This document shows positions 13,891 to 26,800 of a stretch of DNA of 64,000 nucleotides, piece by piece. A model generated the notes under the pieces. It did no database searches, was not told where the DNA came from, and saw only the letters and a list, made by a program, of their open reading frames with translations. A program made the translations under genes and the position numbers. Origin of the DNA: Thuidium tamariscinum (taxonomy: Eukaryota; Streptophyta; Bryopsida; Hypnales; Thuidiaceae); contig OX344750.2 in NCBI GenBank assembly GCA_947034885.2, positions 33,156,821 to 33,220,820 of the forward strand, written 5' to 3'. Position 1 is the stretch's first letter, and the number at the start of each line of letters is the position of its first letter.

Positions 13891-14583
13891 TTAACCCTTT
13901 AAGGACATGGTTGATTTAGAGGGCACACGTAATTTCTACATACAATTCTTGAAAAGTTCCATTTTGTGACTATTCTATGGATGTAATTCTATATCAAATT
14001 GTATGAATTGGTTCTATAGAGAAAATCCTTGAACCAAACAAAAAATGAAAGTGATTCAACGATTCACATCCTTGTAATTAATCTTTAAAGATTGATATGA
14101 TGCAAACAACCTTTAGCATTGGTGCTAAATATGATTTGCCACAATTAGGCATAAATTTCACTAAATGCCTTAGAAATCAATCCTAAACCTCCCATTAAAT
14201 GTTTTTTGGGAGATTAGAAGATTGCTGTGAACAGTCAAAATAAAATGTAATAAAAATAAATAAATAAACATTTTTTTTTAAAATTTAATTATTTTTAAAA
14301 TTTTAAAATATTATTATTTGATGTGTTAGTCTCTTAGCCACGTCAGATTGTAGATGTGGCAATTCCCAATAGCGTTCCCACAGTTGAGAACTCGCAGTCT
14401 TCTAAACTGTAGAAAAAACATCTAATGCAACTACTTCTTTCAAACATATATGTAGTCATCTTTTACATTCATTATATATATTTTTGCAATATATCACATG
14501 TGAAGGGCCAGGCAATTCAAATTTGGACAAGCGTAGCTAATGCATTTTTGCATGCATTTCTTTAAAGGGTTAACTTTCCTTAC
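13891..14583. mobile_element. non-coding TTAA-bounded TIR element (distinct subfamily)
   Basis: The left end reads TTAA followed by CCCTTTAAGGACATGG. The right end reads GCATTTCTTTAAAGGG followed by TTAA. The ends are inverted repeats (about 10 of 12 positions) lying just inside TTAA, the layout expected of piggyBac-type insertion. The 685-bp interior is AT-rich and non-coding. A piece of its interior (near 14330, GTCTCTTAGCCACGTCA) resembles sequence near 44600. Confidence 0.65.
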
Positions 14584-14838
14584 ACTATCTTTTTTGTTTG
14601 AAAGGTGTGGATTGTAGATTCCACTTTTGCTACAAATGTTTTGTTTGCAAGACATATCTTTGTTTGAATTTTACTATCTTCTTCCATATAAGATATATAA
14701 ATAGATTACTTACCTTCATTTCATTAAACTAGTAATAAAGATATAAGAATTGTTTTGGATGAATAAGATAGTATTTGGACTGAATTCCATCTATAGCAAG
14801 ATGTTGAAGCCACCTTGAAAATAGACATTCAAAAGAAA

Positions 14839-14890
14839 GGTGATTGCAAGAAACACATTTACTACATATTGTGTTTTGCAATAGTAATCA
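14839..14890. mobile_element. 52-bp remnant made of two inverted ends of the 4-bp-TSD TIR family
   Basis: GGTGATTGCAAGAAACAC is followed after a 14-base spacer by GTGTTTTGCAATAGTAATCA, an imperfect inverse. The first block matches the terminal repeat of the elements at 37128, 54113, 48368 and 61610. It looks like a two-ended minimal derivative or a deletion remnant. Confidence 0.5.
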
Positions 14891-15642
14891 TGATTTTTTT
14901 GGAATACTTTAAAATTAGAGAAGTATTTTTTTGAACACTATTAAGCCACCGCATTATTATACATAGGATTAAAATTAATATGATGAGAATGATTCTAACA
15001 ACAATATTCCACTAATCCACTCTATTCCATCCTATATCTAAGGTAGAAGTACCTATTTTAGACAAACCCCCTTTTAAGGCTTCATAGGCTAACCTATTGA
15101 GGACTACACTTGAATGCACTATTTATTGAAAAAGACTCTTTGTTAGTAACTTCTTGTCCAATCATCTCTTTTTAATTATTGCTTAGGAAGAAGTGCCAAA
15201 GCTAATCATAATAGGTGAGTCTATAAAACCAAAATGGGTCCTAATCAAAAATCTGCATTTACATTCAATAAAATATTCACATTTGAGGATTTTTTTTTTT
15301 CATTGTTCCTCATCCTTATGTTTGCACACTCTAAGCTCAATTTCACAGTGAATAGGTACTTCTACCTTAAACAATATAGCAATGGGACAGATAATCATGA
15401 AACAACGAAAAGAAAATAGAGGAATGTACTTTACTTTGAACTGCTGTCGTGCCACTTATTGCCATCAAAATACAAGTGAGAAATTGTGCTAACTTTCTTT
15501 GTGTTATGAGCGAGGTGACTATGCACCACGTTCTGGTGGTCGCGAATGAACTGCAACGAGCACCTGTCAATTTCAATTTCAAGCTGAAAATTTTCTGTGT
15601 ACAAGTTTCGCAACCCGAATTTTGCAAACATCAGACCAGGTA

Positions 15643-18600
15643 TCAGCAGAAGTGCGGTTTCTTAACGAATTCACTGTCTTCCATATTAGGAGTTGCCTCA
15701 GCCAAGAATTGCTCAATCTCGTCTACTTCTTTAGGAGCGTCCTTCGTGAGTACCTGCAAACAGATAGCATGCGGACGATGAGAACAATGGTTAAAATGTA
15801 CAATTTCTTACAGTGCAGCGTCATAATCCAATTTCTCCATTCTCCAGAGAAGCAAAGTTCTACTGCTATCCCAAGCCAAACTCAAGAGGGAATTAAACTA
15901 TTGTAATGGTCAAATGGCATGATTCCAGGGAGCCACATACCTCATGGCCTGTTGCTGTGATGAGAACCTCGTCTTCTATCCTTATTCCAATGCCTCGATA
16001 CCTGCAGAAGATTGACGCTATGAGATTTACGACCGTGTTTCCTGAAAAATGATTTGAGGCTTCCAATACAATATGCTATACAAAAATACAGCCACTACCA
16101 TACATACTATTTTAGTATTGAATATAAATGTTTGAATGGAGTTGCAGTACAAAAAGATTCGCTTGTGCCTTAATACTTAATCTTAATTTGATCTGGCTCG
16201 CAAAAATCTTACTTTTCAGGTATTGTCAGCTTCACAGGTATGTATAGCCCTGGTTCAATGGTGATCACCTACTCCAGTACACACCACAACCCTGCGTAAG
16301 GTTTCGCGGGCAATTGTAGAGGTATTCATATTATGCTCATGCTTAATTGAAATACAAGGAAACCCTTAGATTTGCAATCTTCGTTACTTACTACACCAGG
16401 CTGAAGAGGTCGATCTATGCTGACAGTCGAGCAATCGTGTACATCCGTACCTAAGTAGTGTCCTGCAAGAAATAAAATGTTAGTAGTATACTCGTGCCTG
16501 AATTGAACATCGCCCGTTTCAGATAGTGAAAATGCGAACAAAAATGATCCAAACGTTAAGAGGAGCAAGCAAGTTACCAATATGTGTCATATTGAAGCCG
16601 TAGAACTTGAATAGATCAAATGGGCCTTTCACTAGACCCAACTGCAATAGACCTTCCCAGAGCAACTCCACCTGCAGAGGAGATAAGGTAAAGTACATGG
16701 TCAAATTCAGACTCTCATTTTGTATATTAATTTTCTTGCATAGAACATACTCCTCAAAAAACGAGATAAATGATATCATTCTAAAACATAGCTCTCGGTG
16801 TATACAGAATACAGTTCCAATGGTCAGTTCTATTTCATCTCCAAGTTGCGGCCAACTGCATTATAAAACTTACAGAGCGACTGTGTATTTGAGACAAGGT
16901 CACGCCGGGCCGGCACATCTTGAAACACTCTTTCATTACATCCAGTACGATGTTGTAAACTTGTTTCTGAGCTTGAAAGGATACAGGCTTGTCAGTGACT
17001 ATTCCAAATGTTTGGTTCACTTCAAGAGAATTGTCTTATAGCAAGGCGGTGTTTCTTTGCTCAGCAGTAATATCAGGCAAGTCTACATGAAAAAAGTATC
17101 AAGTAAATTTTTACCCTGGCAGCAGTGAAATAGCCACAAGGAGGCCAAGTACGAGTCATGTCACTAACATAACCGTGGTATTCGCACCCCACGTCCATGA
17201 GAACCAAAACTTCGTTACCAATCTGGTTCAACCAACCCAAAGGAATCAGTAATTAACATAAGAAAACCTGAAGACTTAAGTGGAACTGTAGCTATCTGAT
17301 GCTTAAGCAGCATGAACCATCCTTCGCAAGTAACTGCTAAATTTTATTCTTTGACATTTTCTACGATAGTCAAAACTGAACCAAAGTGAACAGTATTAGA
17401 GAATAAGTTCATCACCATTCGAAGTGTTTAATATGTTATAAAGTTCATCACGAAAGTACTCATGCAACCGTTGCAAAAGCACAGGCCAGAAATAACTCAC
17501 CATCTTATCATGTCGAGAATAGTGGACGATGCTTCCATTCGGCTCCCCACCTACAACCGATGGGAACCTGTTGATCAACCAGAGCTTCCATTGAAAATGA
17601 ATTCAAATAACTGCAACCCAGCATTCAATTCTAAGTGCCCATAAGTCCTAGATTATGTCGTAATAAAATCCTCTTTCATTTTGGTCGATCCATGTTAAAT
17701 TAGCACAGGACTGTACAAATCTCTTACGCCATTTGTTGGGCTCCTCGACGCTTGCATTCATATTCCACAGTAGCTGCTAATAAGTGTTCGTGTTGCCAGG
17801 CTCTTGAAACTTGCATGCTCCGCTTCACTGCCTGTCACCCAAATTAAAGATACAGTTTAACTCTCCCCAAAAGGCACCCCATGCCTTCATGGCTATTCAA
17901 ACTTCAAATCAAGCATACGGCTTAACAAGAGTGAAGTTCACGAGCAGCCTACGAATTCTGATTACAAAAATTGATCATGCTCAATGTTATTTCCAAAAAC
18001 TGGTAACATGAAAACACCAGACAGAGAGAATGCAAAATTATTCCAGAATGATGAACACTTATCTCCACTGCAAAGGCTCTATGTGGCCTGTATTGATAAA
18101 TAGACAGTACTATTCTGAATCTGAAGGCCTCGTAATTACAGCGGTTCAGAGTATTTGATGATCAGTAAAATACTAGACTAGATATTCGCTGACCTCGCAT
18201 GTGATAGATGCCGCTTGTCGCATTAGATTGAGCTCTGAAGGCGACTTAACCCAACGTACTTGATGAGAATACCTGTTCAAACTCCGCACTCTACCCTCCT
18301 GCAAAGCATTTTGAAAAGCTGCTAGATCTGCCACCAATGGAGTAAGCGATCCTAAGTCGCAAAATATTGCTTTAGCGCGTCCGAGCATTTCTGGTAAAAC
18401 CTGTGAGAAACCCAATACCACTTTACAAGTTACTTTCAGTGCAATCAATAAGTTGTTATGATCTGTCGGACGAATGCCGGTTCAAAGATGGTACATTACT
18501 GGAAAGTTCTTGGGTGACATGCTTGACACACATATACCTTAGGAAGCGTTCGCAATGTATGAGTGGCGACTGCTCCGAACACACGACTGGCCTCCTCAGT

Positions 18601-19948
18601 TCCTGCTAATTTCCCTGCCCAGGTTTCCCTCTGTGCGAAGGCTGTAATCAGATCGCAAAGTATATCCAGATCAAACTTCTTACTTCAATGTCTATACAAG
18701 AGCCATAAAACGTGTAAACCAATCAAAAATGAAATGCGTACATACACTTACAACTCGTCGAGGAATTCCCGTACCACAACTTGTACAAAATCATCAGGAT
18801 CTACTGTAAATACATATGTACTCTTAAACAGAAGAATTCTTACTTCAAGGTCACGGTCAGGCATGAACATGCACAACTCTACATGATCATCAAGCACTGC
18901 AATTCCCCCCGGCTGCTGACATCCTGTGTAATACAGATAGTCAGCATCTTGTCGAAAAGGATAAGGAACAACGTCCGTCATTTGTTTCACAGTAGCAGCT
19001 GACAGTATGACCATGCTCTCCGTGGGTAAACGGGATCGCAGTGCAGTTCTTCTGTCCACAAACTCTCGAAGACCGATGCCTGGGAAAAGCTCATCTCCTG
19101 ATAGAAGCTGCCACCCTTGCCCAGATCCAGCACATTACTTACATTCCCACCTCCATTTTGTCCAGCAGTCAATACTGAACTTTGAAAACAATATGTAATT
19201 TTCTCAAAATGGAGACACACCTCAGGATGTGACTTGGAGGTCGGCTGTCCCGCATCGTAGGGAGCCGTCCACTGCTGAGAATACCTTCGCAGAGTTGCAA
19301 AATAGTGGCTCTTCTCAGCACCGATTACGTGTGACTGCAATCATGGAAAAATTCGGTCACGCATGATTATTGCACAGCTCTGCTCACTTCATCCTCTGAG
19401 TAAGAGCCTTTTAAGCATGACAATAGAGATTTTGAAATGTTCTAGAATAAAAGTCACCTCTCGACCATACAGAACGAATAGCTAAAGTGCTTCTATTCTC
19501 ACCCTGAGCCTCTCATCTTACTAATCTACACTCTGTCGAGATCCGCAAATTGCTCTTCGACATTCCCAGGGTACTCTAAGCATCTTCTTCATATTTTGTG
19601 CTTGATCAACTCGGTAACTCTTCTTAGCTTCAACAAAAAATGAAAGTGAAAAAATCTCCCACAAGACGGCGCTACTTTTGTACCTCTCCATAGTGAGTTG
19701 TTTCAAAAGCCCCAACTTCAAGGTGGCAAGCATGGATTTAAGAATCGTCACATGATCATCCCATAATAACATTGCCATATTATGGAGTCTCATAATATGA
19801 AGGTCAGACGATAGCAACTTTACCAAACTAAAATTGAATAAAACCCTAAAAACCTTGGAATCAAACCCCCAAACCCCGAACTCACCATAGACACCGTTCT
19901 GCAACATACTCTCCACGGCACCGGAACCATTCGCCTCCACGCCACCAT
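15643..19948 (-). CDS. ICP55: mitochondrial intermediate cleaving peptidase (M24B, Xaa-Pro aminopeptidase 3 type)
   Basis: Fourteen exons join in phase to 501 residues: 19886-19948, 19221-19334, 18844-19107, 18538-18630, 18194-18400, 17728-17831, 17501-17567, 17115-17222, 16874-16966, 16578-16671, 16392-16462, 16213-16268, 15941-16001, 15643-15753. Exon 1 (start MVAWRRMVPVPWRV) is Arg/Trp-rich without acids, as expected for a mitochondrial presequence. The AMP_N domain shows TDVVPYPFRQDADYLYYTGC. The five M24 metal ligands are intact: Asp314 (LMDVG), Asp325 (SDMTRT), His404 (GHYLG), Glu431 (TIEPG) and Glu454 (RIEDE). In plants this enzyme removes residues from imported mitochondrial proteins after MPP cleavage, stabilising them. 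The ATG is the first in its frame. Length matches the Arabidopsis protein (about 490-500). I see no disabling change. Confidence 0.96.
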
Positions 19949-20440
19949 TGCAGTGCGAAAAATAAATTTTGCGCACACGTTTCCAATAACAGATCGAGAA
20001 ATGTTTACAAAATCCTCCCGAATTGCATTCACTGCGATTGCGTTCCTTCCACAAATCGGATGCTGATTCACACAGCAGAACCAAGCTAACCAAGCAAACT
20101 CCGAAATTAAATCTAAAAGGAAACCGAAGCCATTTCCTGAGTTTTTTGCAATCAATTCCTACAGCGCCTTGACTTCAATTGCTTACGAGCGACTGGAGCT
20201 CGATTGATTGCGAGCATCACAGGGGAGCTTCTCAAGCTAGAGTCTTCATACTTCGTTTTGTCTTGCAAGCCAGGTTCATAGATTTGTGAAAGTCTTTCCT
20301 GAAATGTACAACTGAAGACTGACTTTCAATCAAAATCGGTAGATTGTATGTCTGTTGTATGCCATCCACAAATTTACGAATGATTCATGTGAAGTGAGGT
20401 AGATGTACCCATTTCTAACACACGCCCCATCAACAATAAA
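19949..20440 (-). promoter_or_regulatory. ICP55 promoter / 5' UTR region
   Basis: This is upstream of the ICP55 ATG. The reading frame stays open back to about 20155 but contains no earlier ATG, so it is probably 5' UTR. No distinct core promoter motif stands out. Confidence 0.35.
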
Positions 20441-20830
20441 TAGGATACTCTATTCCAAAGAAGATTGAAATGGATTTTTGTTTTCTCTTTGGAATGTGTG
20501 TCTTTGTACTTTTTCAAAGCTTGGACCAATAAGTAAATGACACATAAGTGAGCTTAAACGTAGGAAGTAATTAGTGGAAAAGTATTCTTGAACAATGGAA
20601 ATTAGATGACTTTAGATGTTGGTTATAGGTCAAGCCCAACTTTTGCCTTTCATAATTCATAATAATTTCAATTTAAGAGATAAAATTACCAAATCTTTTG
20701 CAATCCCCATTATTTTTCTCAATGCATTTTTGCAAATATTGTTTTGGCTTACACTACCTTGGATTATACCAAATGTGCTTATTTTATCAGTTATGGGTAC
20801 ATCTACCTTAACACTACCTAAATAAGGGTT
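20440..20830 (+). repeat. dispersed repeat R, copy b
   Basis: This copy aligns with 700-1150 and 59985-60420: GGACCAATAAGTAAATGACA, TGGAAAAGTATTCTTGAA, CCAACTTTTGCCTTTCA, TTTGCAATCCCCATTA and a run of CTTACACTACCTTGGAT follow in the same order. It is non-coding. Confidence 0.7.
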
Positions 20831-20949
20831 TGAGCATGGTTTTTATTATTGAACTTTAGAAGCTTTTGTAGGATTTTGTAGTTGAAAAAGAATTCAAGTT
20901 TTTTTAGAATGAATGTTTTGAAATCTATATAAATATACTATAAATTTTC

Positions 20950-22210
20950 AAAACGCTGAAAATAAGAGTAGTTCAAATTGTCCTTAAGCTATCATATATG
21001 AAGATTGTATAATAGGACACCAATCAAAATGACATTTTCGAATTTGCATACAAAGAAATTTCAATGCTACCAACTTTGACATCTTCTTAAGGACTAAAAA
21101 ATTGTTTTTTTACCATGAAATTTTTTTATGTGATCACCTCTATATTAACCCCTAAAGGACCAACCCTTTGGTTTTGGCAACATAACTTTTTTGGGCAGGT
21201 ACCTGTGAATGGAGTTTTTAATATTTTTCTTTGAAATTTTTACACAACATGGGATCTAGGAATATCTGTAAGGCCCAACAATTTTCATAACTTTTGACTA
21301 CATTGTCAAAAAGTTATTGCATAATATGTTGCTTTTTTCTCAACTCGGGCAGTTCGGGCAGATCTGAAAAAATCACTTTTTTGAAAAATTGAAATTTGAA
21401 ATTGGTTTGTCAAACTTATATATACATGGAAAGCTTTAAATCATTCTAATTTGATCAATGAGATGAAAGTTATGAAGTTTTTTAGTTTGTGGGCAGTTAT
21501 GGATTCTTTACTTTGAAATAAACTTTGAAATCGTTTATCTAACTCAATTTTCAATATTTTTGAAAAAAAATAAAAACATTAGATGTAGATATTTTATTAT
21601 AATGTCACAACCGTTGGGATTGTCATTTTTTAATTCTATAATTAAATTCTTAACAATTTAGTATATTACATGATTCACTACTTCTTTCTACTTACTATTT
21701 TTTTTCTATATGTTGTACAATTCCAAATGATTTGAAATTTTTTGAGCACGTAGCCAACTTGTTCTTACTAAAGAATCCAAAGAAGCACAACCATTTTGAC
21801 CATTTTTTCATACAAATCAGACCTTCTGAACCGCAGCTGCCCAATTTTCAGCAGGGTTAAAAAAATGAATTTTTCAAATTCAAACGCTAATATCTTGCAA
21901 TCCACACGGTGGATTCTTCTGAAATTTTTTCCACATCATTTCTATCTACTTTACTACAAGATCCTACGGTTACATTTGTCCAAAAATATTTTTTTTCTAA
22001 GACTTGGTACTTGCACTAAAAATGACAGTTTTGGAGAGTTTTTAGTGGAAACATAGTCAAAGAACTTTAGGGGTTAATAAAATATGTCACAAATTTCAAG
22101 TTCAAAAGATTTGCAAAATAAGAGATATATAAAATCTGTCAACATATGTAGTTGTGACCAAAATTTCAATGCTACTAACTTTGACATCCTTTTGAGGGCT
22201 AACAAATAAC
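20950..22210. repeat. older AT-rich repeat interrupted by TTAA element P1
   Basis: Left flank 20950-21148 and right flank 22074-22210 belong to one older repeat, split by element P1. Related uninterrupted copies are at 44185-44370 and 48060-48250. Both flanks also carry TTTCAATGCTAC followed by AACTTTGACATC, so this repeat has an internal duplication. Confidence 0.65.
21145..22077 (+). mobile_element. TTAA-bounded non-autonomous element P1
   Basis: The element starts TTAA-CCCCTAAAGGACCAA and ends GAACTTTAGGGG-TTAA, so a 9-bp terminal inverted repeat CCCCTAAAG lies between two TTAA copies. The 925-bp interior is AT-rich and non-coding. It is homologous along its length to P2 (49243-50180, opposite orientation) and P3 (56288-57207); shared blocks include GATCCTACGGTTA, AATATCTTGCAATC and GCCCAACAATTTTCATAACT. 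The flanking older repeat exists elsewhere without the insertion. Confidence 0.88.
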
Positions 22211-23850
22211 CCTTCTTTAACTAATTATGGACTTATTCAGAATTTATGGATTAAATCATTGACTTCATGACCCACAATGTATCCACAAATTTTGAAATAA
22301 GATGTAGATTTACATGAACTTCATCAAAATATATACACAATTTTCTATCAAGAACCCAAATTAAAAAATTATATTCCTTAAAGTTTCTTGGACAAATAAG
22401 ACAACTTTCAACATTGATAATAAAAACTAATTTGTTTCTAAAATCTGGCACATATATAACTACTATGATGTAATATGCAATGGTGAAAAAACACTAAATG
22501 TAGTGCAAAAATCTCATTCCATGAGAAATTAAAGATTTCTAACTCTATCGAATAAGGTCTAAAAAATCCTTTTCTTGTATAAGCTTACAATCTATACAAT
22601 CAAATGGACTAAAATTTTCTGAATTCCCGTAGCAACTATCTATGGTAGTATGCTCAAAAACTACTCATTTAAGAACCGATATGCCTTTTTCATGTATGTC
22701 CTTTGATGGAAATATTTTTATCTGATTTTTGAGTCAAAGGAAAATAGATGATGAATCTAACACAAGTTGTTTCATATTTTTTGAAGCATTATTGAATTAG
22801 TTATGAATTTTCAAACACAATCTGCCATAGTGCCCTAATTGTGACCAATAGGCCCTTGGAAACCCATACATGCAAAGTTTTGAAAAAATCAAGCTTTGTT
22901 TAAAAACTAGCATTGCAACATGTCAAAAGTAATAGATATAGTTTCTAAAATGCATTTCTTTCTAAAACTGAAATGAATGATTGAATTCATCATTATTTCA
23001 GATTTTTTATCATTTGAAAGAAGGTAGTTGAACAACTAAATTTTATTTTGAATAAAATTAGTAGACACCTATTCACTTAGTTAAAAATAAACCCATTGTA
23101 GCTCTAAAACTATCCTTTGAAGAAGTGTAAATGAAATCTATCATGCTCCAAAGTAATCCACACTTTTTTTCTCACAGTAATCCACAATGTCAAGAGTCAA
23201 TTTCATAGCCCTCTACTGAACAATTGCAAGAACATGCACAATTTTTGAGCATCCTACCATAGTACTCTTCCATACAAGTAAATTTCAAAAAAGAAACTTT
23301 TTCTATTGTATTTTCTCTCAATGCGCTTAAACATGACAATTTTTGATGACTTTTGTTAAATGAACTCAAAGTCTTGTAGGGATTAACTTCCAAAATTGAC
23401 ACCAAGGCAAGGATCAAAATTCAAGTCACCTAATTATAAGCACAATAGCTAAAGCAACTAGAGTAAACTCACTATTGGAAAAAATAAAAGCTTACATGGT
23501 CTTCTTCTTGAAGGAACAACTTCAAAATAATCAATTGATATTTTCAAGTAAAAAGTCTTGTCAATAAAGAATTCTTAGATTTCGGTGTTGCCAATAGAAG
23601 GATGATTTGATAGTGCTATAATCATTTCTATAGCCAAATTTGCTGACCTTTGATTTTGTACTCTTCACAAAAATAATAGGTGAAGAAATTGCAAGAGGTG
23701 AAAACCTCTTTGAACATGAACTTGGAGTCATTTCCAACCAATGGAATAGTTTTCAATCAATAATCAACACCTTAACATATTTACGGATGATAATAAATTC
23801 CAATGAAGAGCTCCAAACAATAACATAGACTACAATTGGTCGGGACTGCC
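22211..23850. other. AT-rich intergenic DNA 3' of the PPR gene
   Basis: No gene is supported. A stretch near 22740-22850 (CAAGTTGTTTCATATTTTTT, GAATTAGTTAT, GTGCCCTA) is related to 38300-38400. The right-hand end should include the PPR gene's 3' UTR. Confidence 0.5.
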
Positions 23851-23857
23851 AACCTCA

Positions 23858-26800
23858 TCACCAATAATCACCACAAGAACATACGCCATTTTGGAAGTGG
23901 TGAAAGCGATTAGCATCCCTCACAACAATCTCTCGTTCAGTCACCTTTGAGATAAACTTGGTTGCTGTATGGCAATCTGAACACACTCGAAGGTTCTTGA
24001 ACACCCGAATTGGCTCCCCAAGGGGTGTCCGCATGAGTCCGTAAGCAATAGCCAACTTCTCACTATGGGAGCAAAGAGCAAGTTCTTTCTCCTCCTCCTC
24101 AATGTTCCGCAACACTAGCCGGGTATCAGGAATGTACCCTTCGATCTTAATTTTCTCACTCAATCTCCGCAGCTCAGCATAGATCTCCTTCGCTTCTGGG
24201 TGAGAAGTATCCCCTACGACGAAGTCATGGACCTTGTTATCAACTTCAATCCAGCTACGCCCTGGCTCCTTGCGTATACCTCTCTCCTGCATCATAGTGC
24301 GCACCCACAACACCTCCTCCCACTTGCCAGCTGCAGCATAGATATTCGAGAGAAGCACGTATGCAGAAGCATCCATCGGTTCCAACTTGAGACTCTCATT
24401 AGCGGCAAGTTTGCCCAAATCCACATTACCGTACGTTCTACAAGCACCAAGCAAGGCTCCCCAAGTTAACCCATCCGGTTCCACTGGCATGTTCCCAATC
24501 AAGAGCTTTGCTTCCTCCAAGTGTCCTGCACGGCCAAGAACATCCACCATGCAGTTACAAGGCACTACAGTAGGTTCGATGCCATAATCTTGTGTCATAG
24601 CGAGAAAAAGTCTACGGCCCTCATCCACAAGGCCAGCATGACTACAGGCCGACAACACTGCAACGAAGGAGATCAGATTAGGCTTCACATCGTCTGCAAT
24701 CATATTTTTGAACACTTCCAGGGCTTCGTGCCCACATCCATGGTCTGCAAGTTCGTCAATCATCACGGTCCATGTGATCACGTCACGATCCTTCATCCGG
24801 TCAAAAACTAGCCGAGCATCAACCAAACTGCCGCACTTTCCATACATGCGGACAAGCGCATTGCCCACACGCAAATCCGACTCAAGTCCCGCTTTGATGA
24901 CATGCCTGTGAACCTCCTTCACCCACTCCAAAGCTCCTGCGCTTGAACATGGATTCAGAATGCTCGAATAAGTGATTGCATTGGGTTCGAGGCCTTCCTG
25001 TTTCATTTGGAGAAGCAGCCCATAGGCTTCACTCCCACACCCATGCTGTGCAAGTCCACCAATCATCACGTTCCACGTGACCACATCCCGATCCTCCATC
25101 CGGTTAAAAACTAGCCGAGCATCAACCAAACTGCCACACTTTCCATACATGTGGACAAGCGCAGTGCCCACACGCACATCCGACTCCAGTCCCGCTTTGA
25201 GGACATGCCTGTGAACCTCCTTCACCCACTCCAAAGCTCCTGCGCTTGAACATGGATTCAGAATGCTCGAATAAGTGATTGCATCGGGTTTAAAGCCTTC
25301 CCTTTGCATTTGCATAAACAGTTCATATGCTTCTTGCCCACAACCGTGTTCGGCAAGTCCACCAATCATCACGTTCCATGTGATCACATCGCGATCCTTC
25401 ATCCGGTCAAAAACTAGCCGAGCATCAACCAAACTGCCGCACTTTCCATATATGCGGACAAGCGCATTGCCCACACGCAAATCCGACTCAAGTCCCGCTT
25501 TGATGACATGCCTGTGAACCTCCTTCACCCACTCCAAAGCCCCTGCGCTTGAGCATGGATTCAGAATGCTCGAATAAGTGATTGCATTGGGTTCGAGGCC
25601 TTCCTGTTTCATTTGGAGAAGCAGCCCATAGGCTTCACTCCCACACCCATGCTGTGCAAGTCCACCAATCATCACGTTCCACGTAATCACATCACGATCC
25701 TCCATCCTATCAAACACTAGTCGGGCATCGTCAACACTTCCAGCATTTGCATACATGTGGACAAGCGCATTGCCCACACGCACATCCGACTCCAGTCCCG
25801 CTTTGAGGACATGCCTGTGAACCTCCTTCACCCACTCCAAAGCTCCTGCGCTTGAACATGGATTCAAAATGCTCGCATAAGTGAATGCATCGGGTTTAAA
25901 GCCTTCCCTTTGCATTTGCATAAACAGTTCATATGCTTCCTGCCCACATCCGTGTTCGGCAAGTCCACCAATCATCACGTTCCATGTGATCACATCCCGA
26001 TCCTCCATCCGGTCAAAAACTAGCCGAGCATCAACCAAACTACCGCACTTTCCATACATGCGGACAAGCGCATTGCCCACACGCAAATCCGACTCAAGTC
26101 CCGCTTTGATGACATGCCTGTGAACCTCCTTCACCCACTCCAAAGCCCCTGCGCTTGAGCATGGATTCAGAATGCTCGAATAAGTGATTGCATTGGGTTC
26201 GAGGCCTTCCTGTTTCATTTGGAGAAGCAGCCCATAAGCTTCACTCCCACACCCATGCTGTGCAAGTCCACCAATCATCACGTTCCACGTAATCACATCA
26301 CGATCCTCCATCCTATCAAACACTAGTCGGGCATCGTCAACACTTCCAGCATTTGCATACATGTGGACAAGCGCATGGCCCACACGCAAATCCGACTCAA
26401 GTCCCGCTTTGAGGACATGCCTGTGAACCTCCTTCACCCACTCCAAAGCTCCTGCGCTTGAACATGGATTCAAAATGCTCGCATAAGTGAATGCATCGGG
26501 TTTAAAGCCTTCCCTTTGCATTTGCATAAACAGTTCATATGCTTCTTGCCCACATCCATACTCGGCAAGTCCACCAATCATCACGTTCCATGTGATCACA
26601 TCCCGATCCTCCATCCGGTCAAAAACTAGCCGAGCATCAACCAAACTGCCGCACTTTCCATACATGTGGACAAGTGCATTGCCCACACGCAAATCCGATT
26701 CAAGTCCCGCTTTGAGGACATGCCTGTGAACCTCCTTCACCCACTCCAAAGCTCCTGCGCTTGAACATGGATTCAGAATGCTCGCAAACGTAATTGCATC

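Larger units (their letters stand above)
13062..15642. other. AT-rich intergenic DNA between APC4 and ICP55
   Basis: The APC4 5' flank is on the left and the ICP55 3' flank on the right. The middle carries a TTAA-bounded element (13891-14583) and a tiny palindromic remnant (14839-14890), both listed separately. No other gene is supported. Confidence 0.55.
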
